A stretch of DNA of 64,000 nucleotides, from positions 90,989,046-91,053,045 of the forward strand of contig NC_133405.1 in the NCBI RefSeq assembly GCF_047511655.1, in the 5' to 3' direction. Below the pieces are notes generated by a model. That model searched no databases, was not told where the DNA came from, and saw nothing but the letters and a program-made list of their open reading frames with translations. Source of the stretch: Castor canadensis (lineage: Eukaryota > Chordata > Mammalia > Rodentia > Castoridae). Positions within the stretch are counted from its first letter, which is position 1. The number at the start of each line of letters is the position of its first letter. Made by a program: the position numbers and the translations under genes. This document shows, piece after piece, positions 33,820 to 46,880 of this stretch.

Positions 33820-36000
33820 CTACATTAACGTGCCTCCATTAAAAACACAGAGAGATCTCAAGTAAATGAACTAATGCTGCATCTCAAACTCCTAAAAAAA
33901 CAAGAACAGGATAAACCCAAAATCAGCAGAAGGAGAGAGATAATAAACATAAAGGTCAAAATCAACAAAATGGAGATTAAAAAAAAAACTATACAAAGAA
34001 GCAACAAAACAAAAAGTTGGTTCTTTGAAAAGATAAATTCTTATCCAATCTGACTAGAAGGAGGAGGGAAAAGACTCAAATTAATGAAATTAGAGATAAA
34101 AAGGGACTATCACAACAAATACCAATGAAATCCAGAGGATTATTAGGGAATACTTTGAAAAGCTATACCTGAACTAGAAAATCTAGAAGAAATGGATAAA
34201 TTTCTAGATGCATAGGACCAACCAGAATTGAACTAAGAGGCTATAAATCACCTAAATAGATCTATAACAAGCAATGAAATTGAAGCAGCAATAAATAGTC
34301 TCCCAAAAAAGAAAAGTCCAGGACCTGATGCATTCACTGAATGATTTTGTCAGACCATTAAAGAAGAACTAATACCAATATTCCTCAAACTTTTCTATGA
34401 AATAGAAAGGTAAGGGTCACCACCAAACTCATTCTTTGGAGCCGGTATTACACTCATTCCCAAACTGGACAAGACACACAAAAAAGAGAATTATAAGTCA
34501 ATCTATTTTTAATGAACATAGATGCAAAAATTCTCAATAAAACTGGCAAACCAAATTCAACAACATATCAAAAAGATCATACACCATGATCAAGTCTTAT
34601 ACAATTACACTTGTACACTATTGATGGGAATGGAAATTAGTACAGCCACTATGGAAAGCAGTATGGAGGTTCCTCAAAAAGCTAAATGCAGAACTACCAT
34701 ATTATTCAGAATTACCACGCCTGAGTATATATACAAAGGAATGTAGGTCGGGGCATATTAAAGACGCCTGCACACCCATGTTTATTGCAGCATTATTCAT
34801 AATAGCCAAGCTATAGAAACAGCCCAGATGTCCTACAACTGATGAACGGATCGAGAAAATGTGATACCCCCCCCACACAGTGGAATATTATTCAGCCATG
34901 AAAGAAGAATGAAATCATGTCATTTTCAGGTAAATGGGTGGAGCTGGAGATAACAGTGTTAAGCCAGGTTCAGAAAGGCAAAGGTCACATGTTTTCTCTC
35001 ATATGTGGATAATAGATCCAAATGATGAACATATACACAAATACAAGTATGACTGTATATACACAGACAGACACACACAGAGAAAGAACATGTTTCCAGA
35101 AATGGAACTGTTTGACAAGACTGGAGGGAGGAGGGAAAGGAAAAGAGAACAACAAAGAATGAAAAATATTGAATTAAATCAGATCTGTGTCAGCACAAGG
35201 GACAATGAAACACCGAAAACTGTTGAACAATATGGGGTAGGGGGGAAAGTGTAAGGAAGAGTTATAGAGAGGGTCAGACTGATTAAAGGGCAATGTATTC
35301 ACAGGTGAAATGCCAAGGTAAAATCCCTTTGAAAAACAAATATACACTTAAATAATGAAGGATAGGAATGTAAAACAGGTCGTGTTATGGGGAGGGTGCT
35401 AGTGGGTTAGGGAAGGGTGTTGGGAACCAAAAGCCACAGTCTGACAAGGTCACTGTGGCTTAGCAGCATTCCGACAAGGTCGGAATCTGCAGGTGCACCA
35501 CACCTCTATCAAGGTGGGAAGGAATGCTAAATGGTTTCGCCTGACTAAAAAGAAGTTTAGACTTAGTCAAGGACACTGCCAGCAAAAATGCAGGGTGGCC
35601 AAAACAGAAAGGCTGCAACTAGGTCAGTGTTTTTGATGTTTAAGTCTCTTCCTCTTTTGTATAAAGCTTGCGGAGAAAAATAAAATTTTGCCAGTTGGTC
35701 ATCAGCCTTCTGGCCCTCTGAATATGTGTCTTGTCTGTTCATTCCTTCCCTGAGCCCTTTCGAGTCAAGGACCTCTGCGATCCTGGCAGAAGGGTAAATA
35801 GAGAGGGCAAAGGAGGGTGCATATGTTTGACATACTTTCTAAGACGTGAACAAAAATGGAACACTGAAGCTATCAGTCATTTTAAGGAAGGGGGAGGGAG
35901 AATAATGGTGGGGATGAACATAACTGGGGAACATTGCATCCATATACAGAAAAGTCACAATGAAACTCCCTCTATAACTATGGAGTTTTAAAAAAAGAGC
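33820..36000 (+). mobile_element. sense L1 with internal deletion and an LTR insertion
   Basis: ORF2 text from 33820 (AGAGAGATCTCAAGTAAATG) to about 34598. It then jumps to the ORF2 3' end (CACTATTGATGGGAATGGAA) and the 3' UTR from about 35360. The 3' UTR is split by the solo LTR at 35418-35788 and resumes to about 35990. Confidence 0.8.
35418..35788 (+). mobile_element. solo LTR, class II (ERVK/IAP-like), 6-bp target duplication
   Basis: Begins TGTTGGGAACC and ends CCTGGCA. A perfect 6-bp duplication, GAAGGG, lies at 35412-35417 and 35789-35794. TATAAA at 35660-35665 and AATAAA at 35679-35684, followed by TTTTGCC, resemble rodent class II LTRs. No internal retroviral sequence remains, so it formed by LTR-LTR recombination. 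It sits in the L1 3' UTR and is therefore younger than that L1. Confidence 0.88.
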
Positions 36001-36026
36001 TCAGACCAAGAGTTTACCATGGATGT

Positions 36027-36430
36027 GTGATAGGTTAGAGTAAGAGCTGTTAGGAAATACCCTATGCCCTGGCCAGAATGCAAGGATGCGGGGGAGAAGA
36101 AGAGGGAAAACTGGGAACCTTAAAAAAATCCCCTTGGCTCTTTGTCGCAGGTTGGGTACCCCCATTGTCTAAAAACGTGAGAGCTCAGGACTCCTTCCGT
36201 TCTGCCCCGCAAGTCCCCCAGCACTTTCGCTCCAGAGTCCTTGGTGCTTTCAGATACCCCCATATCTAGTACTCCTCTTCTACCTGGAACCATGTAAGAT
36301 AGTGTCTTATATTTAACAGACCTATAAAATTTGAACCCCTCCCCTTCCTGAAGTTTCGCACCATGCATATGCCTTTAGGTTCATCACTAATCATCTTTCT
36401 CCTTAAAGTAGCCGAAATAAAGGAAGGACG
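36027..36430 (+). mobile_element. candidate class I-type LTR
   Basis: TGTGATAGGTTAG at the proposed left edge; CCTATAAAATTTGAACCC (TATA-like) near 36322; AATAAAGGA near 36416. This order and spacing fit a gammaretroviral-type LTR, but no target duplication was found and the right edge is unclear. Confidence 0.3.
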
Positions 36431-36456
36431 AGAGGAGCCAGGCATTAGGGAATGGA

Positions 36457-36461
<5 letters not shown>

Positions 36462-36507
<46 letters not shown>
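36462..36507 (+). repeat. (AG)n microsatellite
   Basis: Uninterrupted GA/AG dinucleotides over about 46 bases. Confidence 0.97.
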
Positions 36508-36509
<2 letters not shown>

Positions 36510-36956
36510 TAACAAGAGGGAGAAACATGCCAGTAAGCAAGGCACACTTACCTTGATTGGGTTTCAAGTGACCAGCAGTGTGAGTCAACTGAACTTCTGA
36601 TAGTTATGGTCCACTGAAAACTCTGTGTCCTCACTGCTGACATCATTTGTTGGAGAATCATAGCTTCATAGAAGTTGGCAGGAGATATGAGACTTTGGGG
36701 TCAGAGTTTGTAGTGGTTCATGTTTGCACTGGTTCTCCCTTGCCACTTACCCTACATTCCATCAGACAAATGAGGAACACCCAATCCAATATTGACATGC
36801 AAATTTTCTTCATAAGGTGGTTGAGGACAAGCTATTACAAGAAATGCAGAAAGGCCATGAAGACTCAATCCAATAGTATCTACCCTTTGTTTCTACACCA
36901 TCTTGGCCTCAGGCAACTTCTCCCATAAACATGTGTGGTGATTTCACAGGTTTTGT

Positions 36957-37110
36957 GACTGATCAAGGAAAAAGACATGACCAGGAGATGGCAAGTAGTA
37001 CGCTGCAACTGCCCTGTAGCTTATTAGGGCTGTACCTTGAAAGGTTACTGGAGAGAGGAAAGTCCCTAACAGCAGGAGCCCTTCCAGAGACAAAGGCAGG
37101 GAGCCCTTAC
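36957..37110. repeat. direct-repeat segment A (possible LTR part)
   Basis: GATCAAGGAAAAAGACATGA, then AGGTTACTGGAGAGAGGAAA, then CCCTTCCAGAG, matching segment B at 39078-39220 at roughly 70% by eye in the same orientation. Confidence 0.55.
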
Positions 37111-37258
37111 CAATTGCTCCAATGAATCACCAGTGAGCATCCATTTGGGACCTTCTTGTCTGTTAGGGTCCGATATAACCTCTCCTGTTCATCACAGGGT
37201 TGATGGGTACACCTGCACCAGTCTATAGACGGTTTCTTGGGCCTAAGTGAGGGTAGCC

Positions 37259-37692
37259 TCATTGATGATGGTAATTTTGATTTAGGCCAGATAGGGTGTT
37301 TGCCATGTTAACAGGCAACACATGGCTCTGAGTGTGTCTTTCATGAGATTCTGCTAGGTCTAGGGCAGCTACAGTCTCTGGATTTGTTTTAGCATTAGCC
37401 ACCATGCCCAGTAAAGAAGAATGATAGTTGTCAGGTGGCCACCTGAGAAATAGTTGGGTGGACTCAGTACTCAATTCGGTCTGCTTTACACTTGTCAAGT
37501 CATCATGGCACACCTCATTTGTTGCCTGGGAGACCCTCTCCCACATCCCCAGAGGATGGAGGACATCTTGGGCCTTGGCTAGCATTTTCCATTGACAGTC
37601 TGCCCAGGTCCTTATGAAGCACAATGTAGGGTGGACAATCCTCTAAACCATAAAATACACATCAACCACACACACACAGACACACACACACA

Positions 37693-37730
<38 letters not shown>

Positions 37731-39000
37731 CACCTGAATGGGGATCCAAAGCATTTCTGTGGGTCATTCCCAAATTATGCTCTAATTGTACAGAATCCTT
37801 TGGCAGGGATAGCATATTCTGTACTAGGGAAGCAATTCTTTAATTTCATCCCCTATTAGGTGGAACACATTCCTTGCCAGATACATTCTATATAACCAGG
37901 AAGTCCCTTGTTTGTTTCGGTGCCTTGCTTGGGTAGTTAAGGAGAACCCTGGGCCTCAGGGGAGAGAGAAGATGGGTCTCTGCCTCCTAGTCAGAACTGA
38001 CCCCCTTTTGGGCTCTCCCTTGTTGTTTTTTCTTTCTTTATTGCCTTCTGGGTGATTATTGGCAAAGCAGAGAGTAAATTACCCCAGTCTCTATAATGGT
38101 GACATGGCAGTGCCTTTTCTACTATAGATCACCAATCCTCCTCTGCAGAGTACTTTATTCCACAGTGTTTCTCCTAGAATTTTGGGCTTCCACCTCCTCT
38201 CCAGGTGGCATCCTGGTAATAAGGTGCTTCCCACAGAGTTAGCAAATGTGTCATGGTTTGGAACACCTTCAGGGTCCTGGATTGGGCAGGACTTTAAGCA
38301 TCCTTGCCTTTTATTCACTTGAAGTCACACATTGGCTGGGTTGGGATATTGATATCCCTTTAGGAAGGGGATAGAATAATGATATCTGCAACAGCAAAAT
38401 TGAGTATCACTGTAGCAGTGCCATCTTGCAGAGAGGCATCAAGCAGAGGATGCTTGCAAAGACCTCTTCCCCAAGAGCATTTTGGAAACCAGCCTTCACA
38501 TGATGTCTCTGTCTTAGTGGCTCATTTACCTGCTTAGTGGTCTTCAGCAATAAGGGTATCCTCACTTCCCAGAGAATTCCAAATCCTCAACCCAGTTGCA
38601 AGGAGCTCCTCCCACTATATACCCATTACAGGTTCAGGGGTGATCCAGCCTCATTCCAGAGGCATGCACTCCCACTCTTTTTCTATTCAGGTGCACAGAT
38701 CTTACAAAGTCCACTGCCAACCTTGTTGGGGACCCAAGTGGGCAGCTGATCTCCCTCACCAGGTAACTAGGTGCTTCTGTACCCTCAAAGTCGTTTTTAA
38801 CGGTGTGGCTTCTCTGAGATTCTGGTGCGACTCCTCATCCAAGTCAATGAGGCACTGGAGGGGACCACAAAAAGTACATTGTACACTACAGCAAAGAGCA
38901 AATGCCATGCCAGACAGACACAGAGGCATTCCAGATGTTGAGTCCCAGCACTTATGTCTTGCCAGGATTGTTTTGCCAGTTGCCTGTCTTACTGACTGTT
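37259..39000 (-). other. unrecognised sequence between the two direct repeats
   Basis: Holds a 121-codon minus-strand open stretch (37259-37624) with no domain I recognise and, on the + strand, short open stretches at 38537-39002. If segments A and B are LTRs, this 1.9-kb interval would be the internal part of a non-autonomous MaLR-like or other ERV element. No PBS was identified. Confidence 0.3.
37667..37728 (+). repeat. (CA)n microsatellite
   Basis: CA dinucleotides with three CAGA interruptions. Confidence 0.97.
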
Positions 39001-39077
39001 AGTCAGTATGCTAATTTCTTGTTCACCACCCAAATCCCATCATCTTCACCACTTGTGAACTCCAGAACTTGGGGGTT

Positions 39078-39220
39078 GATCAAGTAAAAAGACATGACCA
39101 CAAGATGGCGGTATCACAAAGCGAACTTCATTTGGGCTGTGCCTTGACAGGTTGCTGGAGATGGGAAGTCTTCACAAGAAGAGACCTTCCAGAGGCAACA
39201 GCAGGAGGCCACCAGCCAGC
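39078..39220. repeat. direct-repeat segment B (possible LTR part)
   Basis: GATCAAGTAAAAAGACATGA, then AGGTTGCTGGAGATGGGAAG, then ACCTTCCAGAG; counterpart of segment A about 2.1 kb upstream. Confidence 0.55.
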
Positions 39221-39559
39221 AAGGGAAGAGGACAAGGCAGTTTCCCGGGAGGGAGGAATGGTAGAGGGCCCGTGCTCACTCCGTCAATTAGGAAAACCAT
39301 TAATTTCCTTGTTTTCAGAGGGTTGACCATCCTCTGTCACCTCCCCATTGATTAAGAACAGAGGCGCTCCTGGGAGATGGGGAGGGGGGGAGGAGTTTGG
39401 CAATTTAACCTCATTGACATGTTATGTGGCTCTTTCCTCATATAGTAGTGACACTCCAGTAGGGCCAGTCTTAGCTCAATACTGTAGCTACCGTAAAACG
39501 TTAAACATAGTACTTATCATACCTACTGCTTTTGACTTTTCATGTAAGAGAAATGAAAC

Positions 39560-40070
39560 ATAGGTCTGCATAAAGTCACGTACACAAATATTCATAGCTT
39601 TATTTGTAATAATCAAAACTGGGTGTAACCCAAATAACCATTATATAAAGTACAATTCAACAGCATAAAGTAACGAACTATTGGTAGAAAAAAGAGCATG
39701 GATGAATCTCAAAAGAGTTATGCTGAGTTAAAAAAGAAAAAAAGAGTGCATATATATGGTTTCATTTATATAAAATTTTAGAAAATGTAAACTAAGCTCT
39801 AGTAAGAGAAAGTGAAACAGTGGTTGCCTAGAGATAGACATGGGGATGGGAAGGGAGGGAAGCAACACAAAGGGAAATGAGAAAACTTCTGGAGGTGATG
39901 GAAATGGTGACCATTTTGATTGTGGCATGGGCCAATGAGTGCACGGCAAAGTCTTTGACAATGTATTTTCTAGTTAGATTTTCTTTTAAAATGAATGATA
40001 CCTCAAATCTTCAAGAGTTAATTTGTTTCTATTTGTTTATTTTAATTTTTTTTACATTTTGAATCATATT
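39560..40070 (+). repeat. old L1M-type 3' fragment
   Basis: ATAGCTTTATTTGTAATAAT, then ATGGATGAATCTCAAAAGAG, then GTGAAACAGTGGTTGCC: the 3' ORF2/UTR text of old L1M elements, sense. Confidence 0.7.
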
Positions 40071-41308
40071 TTCAAAAATATCTCTTCACTTTCTATAAAT
40101 GTATGCTTTTTGCTGTTTGTAGTGAAAGTCTCATGCAAGGTCTTGCTTTCCACTTTGATGGTCTTAGAGACTTTGATTCAGATTTGAACCATTTGTGTAT
40201 CAGAAGTTTGATATTTAAGGAACACTGTGGATTAGGCTCCCACTGCTGAGAAAATGAAAAAGTGATGAGCAGTTAATCCAAATGCCACTTGATGAGTCAA
40301 GTGCTCATACATGCTAACTGGGTTAGACTATTTCATTACCCCAAAAAACAATCAATTCCTGTCCACAGTTCTTCTCTTTATCAAAACATCCTCATTCTTC
40401 AAGGTCCCATCGAAAAGTTTCATGCCTTGGTACACCTTTGGGGAACCAGGTCATTTATGTTGGACAGGTAGGTCATGTGCAGGGCAGACTGAGGCAAAAT
40501 CCATCGGGTAGTCAGGATCTGAAGAGCTCTCCTCAGCCTGGGCCTGGACAATTTGGGAGAAGGCGACCAAGAAAAGCTAACCACCAGAGTCCTCTGGGAT
40601 TTGAAGCTCGCATCTGCATTGTGGGAAAGATGATGTGAAAACCAATAGCTCCATTTATGAGGCAGCTGCAGGAAAAAGCTTTCTTTTCTGGACAGGACAA
40701 CTATCTGGCTTGTGAACCTCTTTTTACAGCAGATCCTGACTCCTGAGCTGAGCATGAGCCCACAATTGACCTCATGGAGAACTGAGAGCTAAGGTCCAAG
40801 CCCCAATGAGGCTGTCTAACCATTGATTGGGGCCCTGGGGATCACTTACATGGTGGTGTGACGATGGCAGTGAGGACTACAGTGAAATGACCAGAAGTTA
40901 AAGACAAACGTAGGCCTGCAGTGGTTTCTATCTTCAGCAGGTCTCATGGGTGAAAGTGTAAGGAAATGTGGCATGTATCTTTCTGAGAAGTTAATCCACA
41001 TGCCCAGAATATGAAGATGGCTGAGACAGCACAGAGCATGTAAGTGTGTGACGGACCTTTGCAGTCATGAGCTCTGCTGGCAGACAATGGGGAAGTTTCC
41101 TAGGCGAAGACTCAAATCCATCAGTCCTAAGTCTATTTTCTGGTTCCAGAGAGGTACTGCTCAGAGCACCCTTCACAGGGAGAGGATTGCACAAAGGAAT
41201 CACTTTCTTAAAATTCCAATAAGCCAGCTACAATACACCAAGTCTACAAATGAGAGGAAACTGGAGCCTGGGGAAAGACTTAAGAGTGGCCACTCAACCC
41301 ACTAGTGT

Positions 41309-41369
<61 letters not shown>

Positions 41370-42739
41370 CCTCACTAAGAAGGAACACAGAGAGACAGAA
41401 AAGTCCCATGCTCATAAAATTTTGGAGGGAAAACTGGAGCTTAATGTAACAGAGCCTAGTCAACCACAGACATTTTATTATTTTCTCAGGATGGGACACA
41501 GGGTGCAGGGCTCTGTGTGTTGGGCTGCTTTCAGTGGCGTGATAACTGTCAAGCTCACCAAAAATGCAGCTGGTTCCTAAATGGAAATACAGAAGTACGT
41601 CTATCTCCTAACCCCTCCTCCACAGGGTGAAACAACTGCTTGAGTCTCAGGAGCTCCCAAACCTCGGCTCTAGCTTTGCTCTGAATCTTCTATCAGAGCC
41701 ACATAGAAGGTTGGGGCATGGGACACACCCACAACTCCTCTTTTGCTGTGCAGCTTCAGGAGTAACCCGGTAGGGGTCATTCAGGTTGTCAGTGGGAGGA
41801 TGCATTAACTAGCAGGTCCTTCCCAGTCTGTGCCATGTGGGGAACTCCCAATTTCCCTTTTTTTCTGAAAAGGAGAGACACCTTAGGTGTGCAGCTCTCC
41901 TTCAGAAAGTGAAGATTGGAGGTGTGCCTTTCCACAAAACCTGCTTCTGCCTCTAAGCGATTTGTAGCTAGTAGGAAAGGCTGATCAAATGCCCACTGGG
42001 GACAGAAACCCAGCAGGCGGGCCTAAGAGATGTTCTTGGGAGTTAAAGAATGTCAGATTTCACATTTGTGACTCACCACTGGTAGAGTGACAAGAGAGTT
42101 GAGCCGCATCTCAGGGGGAACCAGTATTTAAAAAATAAACTTTCAGTTCATATGCAGATCCTTGTGTTCAAGGTTTCGGGGTAATTGGGATAGGAAGCCA
42201 GCCTAGCCCTGTATGTGAATGCGTCATTTATGGCTTCTAAACACAAAGTGTGAATATGCTCTGCACATTGGCAGTTTCAGGAGGATAATAGTTAAGGATT
42301 AGCAGCTATCAAAATACTTTTCTCATAATTTAGTGGTGTCTTACTGAACACACCAAACCAGAAAGATGTTCTTAAATTAAAATATCACTTCTCCTCAACA
42401 CAAGTCACTAGTTGAATCACTAAACAAAGGATTGTTTGCCAACTAAGAGTGGAAAAATCCATATGCTATTTTCTCACATCAAGTTTTGTCCATTCGGGGT
42501 CCTAAACCAAATTGAGAAAGATGCAATTAAACAGTCACCTTGCCAATGTTGTTAGATACATACACTTTGTGACTGACACAAGAATTTTCTTCCTAGGTCA
42601 GTGCTCTCAATGGCATGACTTTAAATGAAATCCAAGCATTTTCTCTCCCTGTTTAGCTCAGGTGCAACCACCAGGACGGCAGAGCAGCATTTCAGATATA
42701 AAGTAGTCTACTTCTGGTTTTTTTTGTTTGTTTTATTTT
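40071..42739. other. unique sequence, no gene recognised
   Basis: About 2.7 kb with the (GT)n at 41317-41367. Overlapping short open stretches around 40.3-40.7 kb and 41.0-41.6 kb lack domain features. No confident repeat. Confidence 0.4.
41317..41367 (+). repeat. (GT)n microsatellite
   Basis: About 25 uninterrupted TG dinucleotides. Confidence 0.98.
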
Positions 42740-44770
42740 AGGTGTTGGGATTTTATATATGCATTCATACATACACATACATACATATATATATATACAA
42801 ACATATATGTGTGTGTGTGTTTTATTGTTGTACTGGGGATACACTGTGACATTTACAAAAAGGGACTCAGTTATTCTCTTTTATTCCACCTCCCCTCTCA
42901 TTCCTGAAATAGTTTCAACAGGTCTCAGTTTTCCATTTACATGTATGTGTACATGTACCATGTTTCAACAGGTCTCATTTTCCATTTACATACACGTGTA
43001 TATAATATTTCCACCATATTCACCCTCTTACACCTTTCCTTGTATCCTCCCCCCTCCAATTGGTATCAACCCCCCAGACAGGACCTGTTTTGCCTTCCTT
43101 AAAACTAGTCTATTTCTGAGGAAAACATTTGCTACTCACACTTATGATGGAAGAGGAACTCTCACCACACAGCAAGGTTCTCCTTACAGGTGGAGCAGGT
43201 AAGCCCTGTGTAGGATCAAATCACAGGGTTCATAGTCTCTCTGTTCTTAGCCAGTGACACCATATTCATACATGTACAGAAAATACTTCAACCATATTCA
43301 CCGTCTTCATTTACCATCCCCCTCCCTCTAGTGCCCTCTCATTAACATGGCCTGCTTTACATTTCTATCTTTCATTTTTAAGTGTCTGTTCTTTGTTCAG
43401 TGGGGATTTTGCTTTGGTATTTTACCTGCAAATGTATTGTGCTTAAATCATTCCAACCCTCTCCACTACTCTTCCTCACCCCTTTCCCCCCTGCCCCGTA
43501 TTGCTCAACAGTTTTCGGTGCATTTCTTTGTATCTTATTCCTACACAGATGTGATGTATTCCATTATTAGTCACTCTCTATCATTCTGTTCTTCTTTTCC
43601 TCCTCCCTTAGTCTCCTCTAACAGTCCCACTTTTGGAAACATGTTCTATGCATATTTACATGTATATTATGAAAATGTTTGTGTTTGTATAAGGTCTATC
43701 TTCCACATGTGAGGGAAAACATGTGACCTTTGTCTTTCTGAAGCTGGCTAACTTCACTTAAGATGATGTTCTCCAGTTCCATCCATTTACCTGCAAACGA
43801 CAAATTTTCATTCTTCTTTATGGATAGATAAAATTCCACTATAAGTATAGTCCACATTTTCTTAATCCATCGATCAGTTGTAGGGCATCTGGGCTGTTTC
43901 CATAGCGTGGCTATTGTGAATAATGCTGCAATAAATATAGGTGTGCAGGAGTCATTGTTGTAACCTGACTTACACTCCTTTGGGTATATCCCTAGGAGTG
44001 ACATTGCTGGATCATTTGGTAGTTCTGTTTGTAGTTTTTTTTTTTTTTTGAGGAGCCTCCACACTGTCATCCATAGTGAATTGCACTAATTTACATTCCC
44101 ACCAACAGTGTGTATGAGGGTCCCTGTCTCCCTCCCACCACCCATCCTGGCCAGCATTTGTGCTTGTTTGTGGTTCTTGATGATAGCCATTTTATCAGGA
44201 GTGAGGTGGAATCTTAATGTGGCCTTGATTTGTATTTCCTTCATAGCTAGTTGAAGTTGAGCATGTCTTTGTGTGTTTTTTGGCCATTTGGACTTTTTCC
44301 TTTGAAAAAGCTGTGTTCCGTTCACTTGCCCATTTCTTTATTGGGCCATTGATTCCTTGGCAATTTAGTTTTTTGAGCTCCCTGTAAATTCTGGTTATTA
44401 ATCCCGTGTCTGATGTATAGCCGGCAAAGATTTTCTCCCATTCTGTGGGCTGCATTTTTAGTCTTGTGACTGCTTCCTTTGGTGTGTAGAAGCTTTTCAG
44501 TTTCACGTAGTTCCATTTGTCAGTTCTTTCTTAGTTGCTGAGTCATTGGAGTTCTATTGAGGAAGTTATTACCTATGCCTTTATTACCTATGCCTATATG
44601 TTCCAGCATATTCCCTACTCTTTCCTGCACTAGCTTCAAAGTTTCAGGGCTTGTATTAAGGTCTTTGATGCATTTTGAATTGATATTTGTACAGGGTGAA
44701 AGACATGAATCTAGGCAAACTTCATTCTTAACCAAAAGTACTGAAAACTTTCTCTTTGAGAGCTGCATCA
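42740..44770 (-). mobile_element. antisense L1: 3' UTR and ORF2 C-terminal part
   Basis: T-rich start at 42719-42738, an AT/TG-rich microsatellite (42759-42820), a C-rich 3' UTR complement, then ORF2 complement: GATGATGTTCTCCAGTTCCA (43761) through TTTTCTCCCATTCTGTGGGC (44430). The longest ORF2-derived open stretches are 43696-44070 and 44195-44506 (minus). Contains a local tandem duplication at 42911-43005. Confidence 0.85.
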
Positions 44771-45044
44771 AGTAACAATGTCCACTATCACCAGTTCTAT
44801 TTAATCATCCTGGAGCGGGGAGGAGGAGTGATCACAGAGAGCAGTAAGTCAAGACAAAGAATAAAATGTTAGGAAAGAAAGGCTGGAATTATTAGCAGAT
44901 GCATGAATGTGTACATAAAGTTCTGCAACTATTTACAGACAAATTATTGGAATCAGTAAAAGAGTTTAGTGGTTTGTAGGATATAGCATTAAGCCTTAAC
45001 ATACACGAGCCAATTGCCTATTGCATCTGCTCAATCCTCACCAC

Positions 45045-45109
<65 letters not shown>

Positions 45110-46880
45110 GAGAAAGGAGAGAGTCATTCCATTTACAAGCAACACATTTAGAAAATGAAAACTTCAAAGGTAATATTTGTAAAACACGACATGCCTAGGA
45201 TAAAAGGTCATCTAATGGGAAAATACAAGATATTACCAGAGCACATTAAAGGAGATATTACGAAAAGGAGAGGCAGGCCATAAACATGAATCCAACATTC
45301 AACTCAAATCTAAAATATCAACACAGTCCTAACTAGAACTCCAAATAAGCTTTTGGTTGAACATTTTATGATGAATTGATAATTTAAATGGAATTGAAAT
45401 GAGCCAAAAATAGCCAAGACACTGTTGAAGAGCAAGGTAGAATTGACTAGCCTTATCCAAATATCAGGGTTGACTATAGATCTGTAGTGATCATGGCAGT
45501 GTGTTATTTCATGTAGATAAATTGGGCCGTGGCACTTAATAGATAGTATAGTAACTAGCCCATGCATATATAGATAGTTGATTTGTGGTACACAAAACCA
45601 ACTGGAAAAGGGAACGGCTTTTCAATAAGTGGCTCACTGAGAAAATTGGATATCCACATCAAAGGAACCCTACTGAACACCCTACACAAACATCAAGTGC
45701 AGGTGGATTAAGACCTGACCGTGAGAGGCAAACCCATACAAAATTTATAAGGCAATGCAGAGAATAATTTTTTTGGGCTCAGGGTTTCATAAAACAGAAA
45801 AGATTATTAAGACGTATTTCTTTCAAAAGAAAAAGCACTAGCCATAAAGAAAATAATGTTACATCTGACTCTGTTATAACTGTGATCTTCAGTTCACAAA
45901 ACACAGCACAAAGCAAGTAAAAATACAACAGACAAGGGAATATTGTGGCCATGCATGTGGATTGTTATTTAAAACATATAACAAACCAATTAAACTACTA
46001 AGCACAAGATGGACCATGGAATAGAAAAATGGGTTGAAAGACTTCGATTGGACCACGGCTGGCCAACGAAGAGAAAATCCAAAAGGCTCATAACCATGAA
46101 AATGTGCTAAAGCTTAAGAGGAATTTGGGTAAAAATTGAAGTCTGTAGGTGAATATGTGGGGCAGCAGGATCTCTCTGTGCTGTTGGTGGGAATGAAAAT
46201 TGGCACAGCAACAAGGAAGTCAGGCCAGCCTGAGCTATGTAATGAGACCCCCATCTCACAAAAGGGGGGCAATTTTGCATCACTTTGTAAAGCTGAAGAT
46301 ATGCATAGCTTACAGTCAGGTTGAGGCTATTCTTGGATGTGTATTCTAGAGAGGCTTCTGCACATGAGTTCCATGAAAATTGCACAAGATCATTCCTGCT
46401 AATAGTCAAAAGCTAGAAACAACCCCAGCGCCCATTTGCTGTAGAGAGGAATTATACAATGGTCTCTTTGCTATGAGCATATGCTGGAATGCTAGTCAAC
46501 AATGGAGACAAAGGTTTTACCCACAGATACTATGAACAATGTACAACCCTCAAATATAACGCAGAGTGAAAGGAGCAAGCCAATAAAAGGAAGTTCTCAG
46601 TATGGTTCCATTTATACAACTTCAGGTAAACTGCATTGCTTAGAGATGTGCACAAAAGAGGTAAAAGCTATAAAGAAAAGCACTGAAAAGATTATCAGGA
46701 AATCAGGATAATGACTATGCCCACACGGGAGGGCTTGGGCTGTGATTGGGAGGAATACAGTGGTTGTGTTCTGCAAGGCTGGCAATGGTCTATTTCTTGA
46801 CCTTGGTGTGGTTTACATGGGTGTTTGCCTTTATAGATTATGTCAACCCTGCAGATATGTTTTGTATACTCTTTTGTATC
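44771..46880 (+). repeat. old L1M-type ORF2/3' fragments, sense
   Basis: ACTATCACCAGTTCTATTTA at 44783, GGAAAATACAAGATATTACC-type text near 45220, and TGTGCTGTTGGTGGGAATGA at 46178, with a 3' part up to about 46880. Includes an (AG)n tract and a B1 fragment near 46220-46262. Confidence 0.65.
45045..45106 (+). repeat. (AG)n microsatellite
   Basis: GA dinucleotides with one AAAGA interruption. Confidence 0.97.

Noticed and set aside
37259-37624. 121-codon minus open frame as a host gene exon
   Set aside because: Lies between LTR-like direct repeats, has no identifiable domain and no supporting splice signals.
37592-37843. His/Thr-repeat open frame
   Set aside because: Translation of the (CA)n microsatellite.
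43696-44070. 124-codon minus open frame
   Set aside because: L1 ORF2 C-terminal remnant, not a gene.
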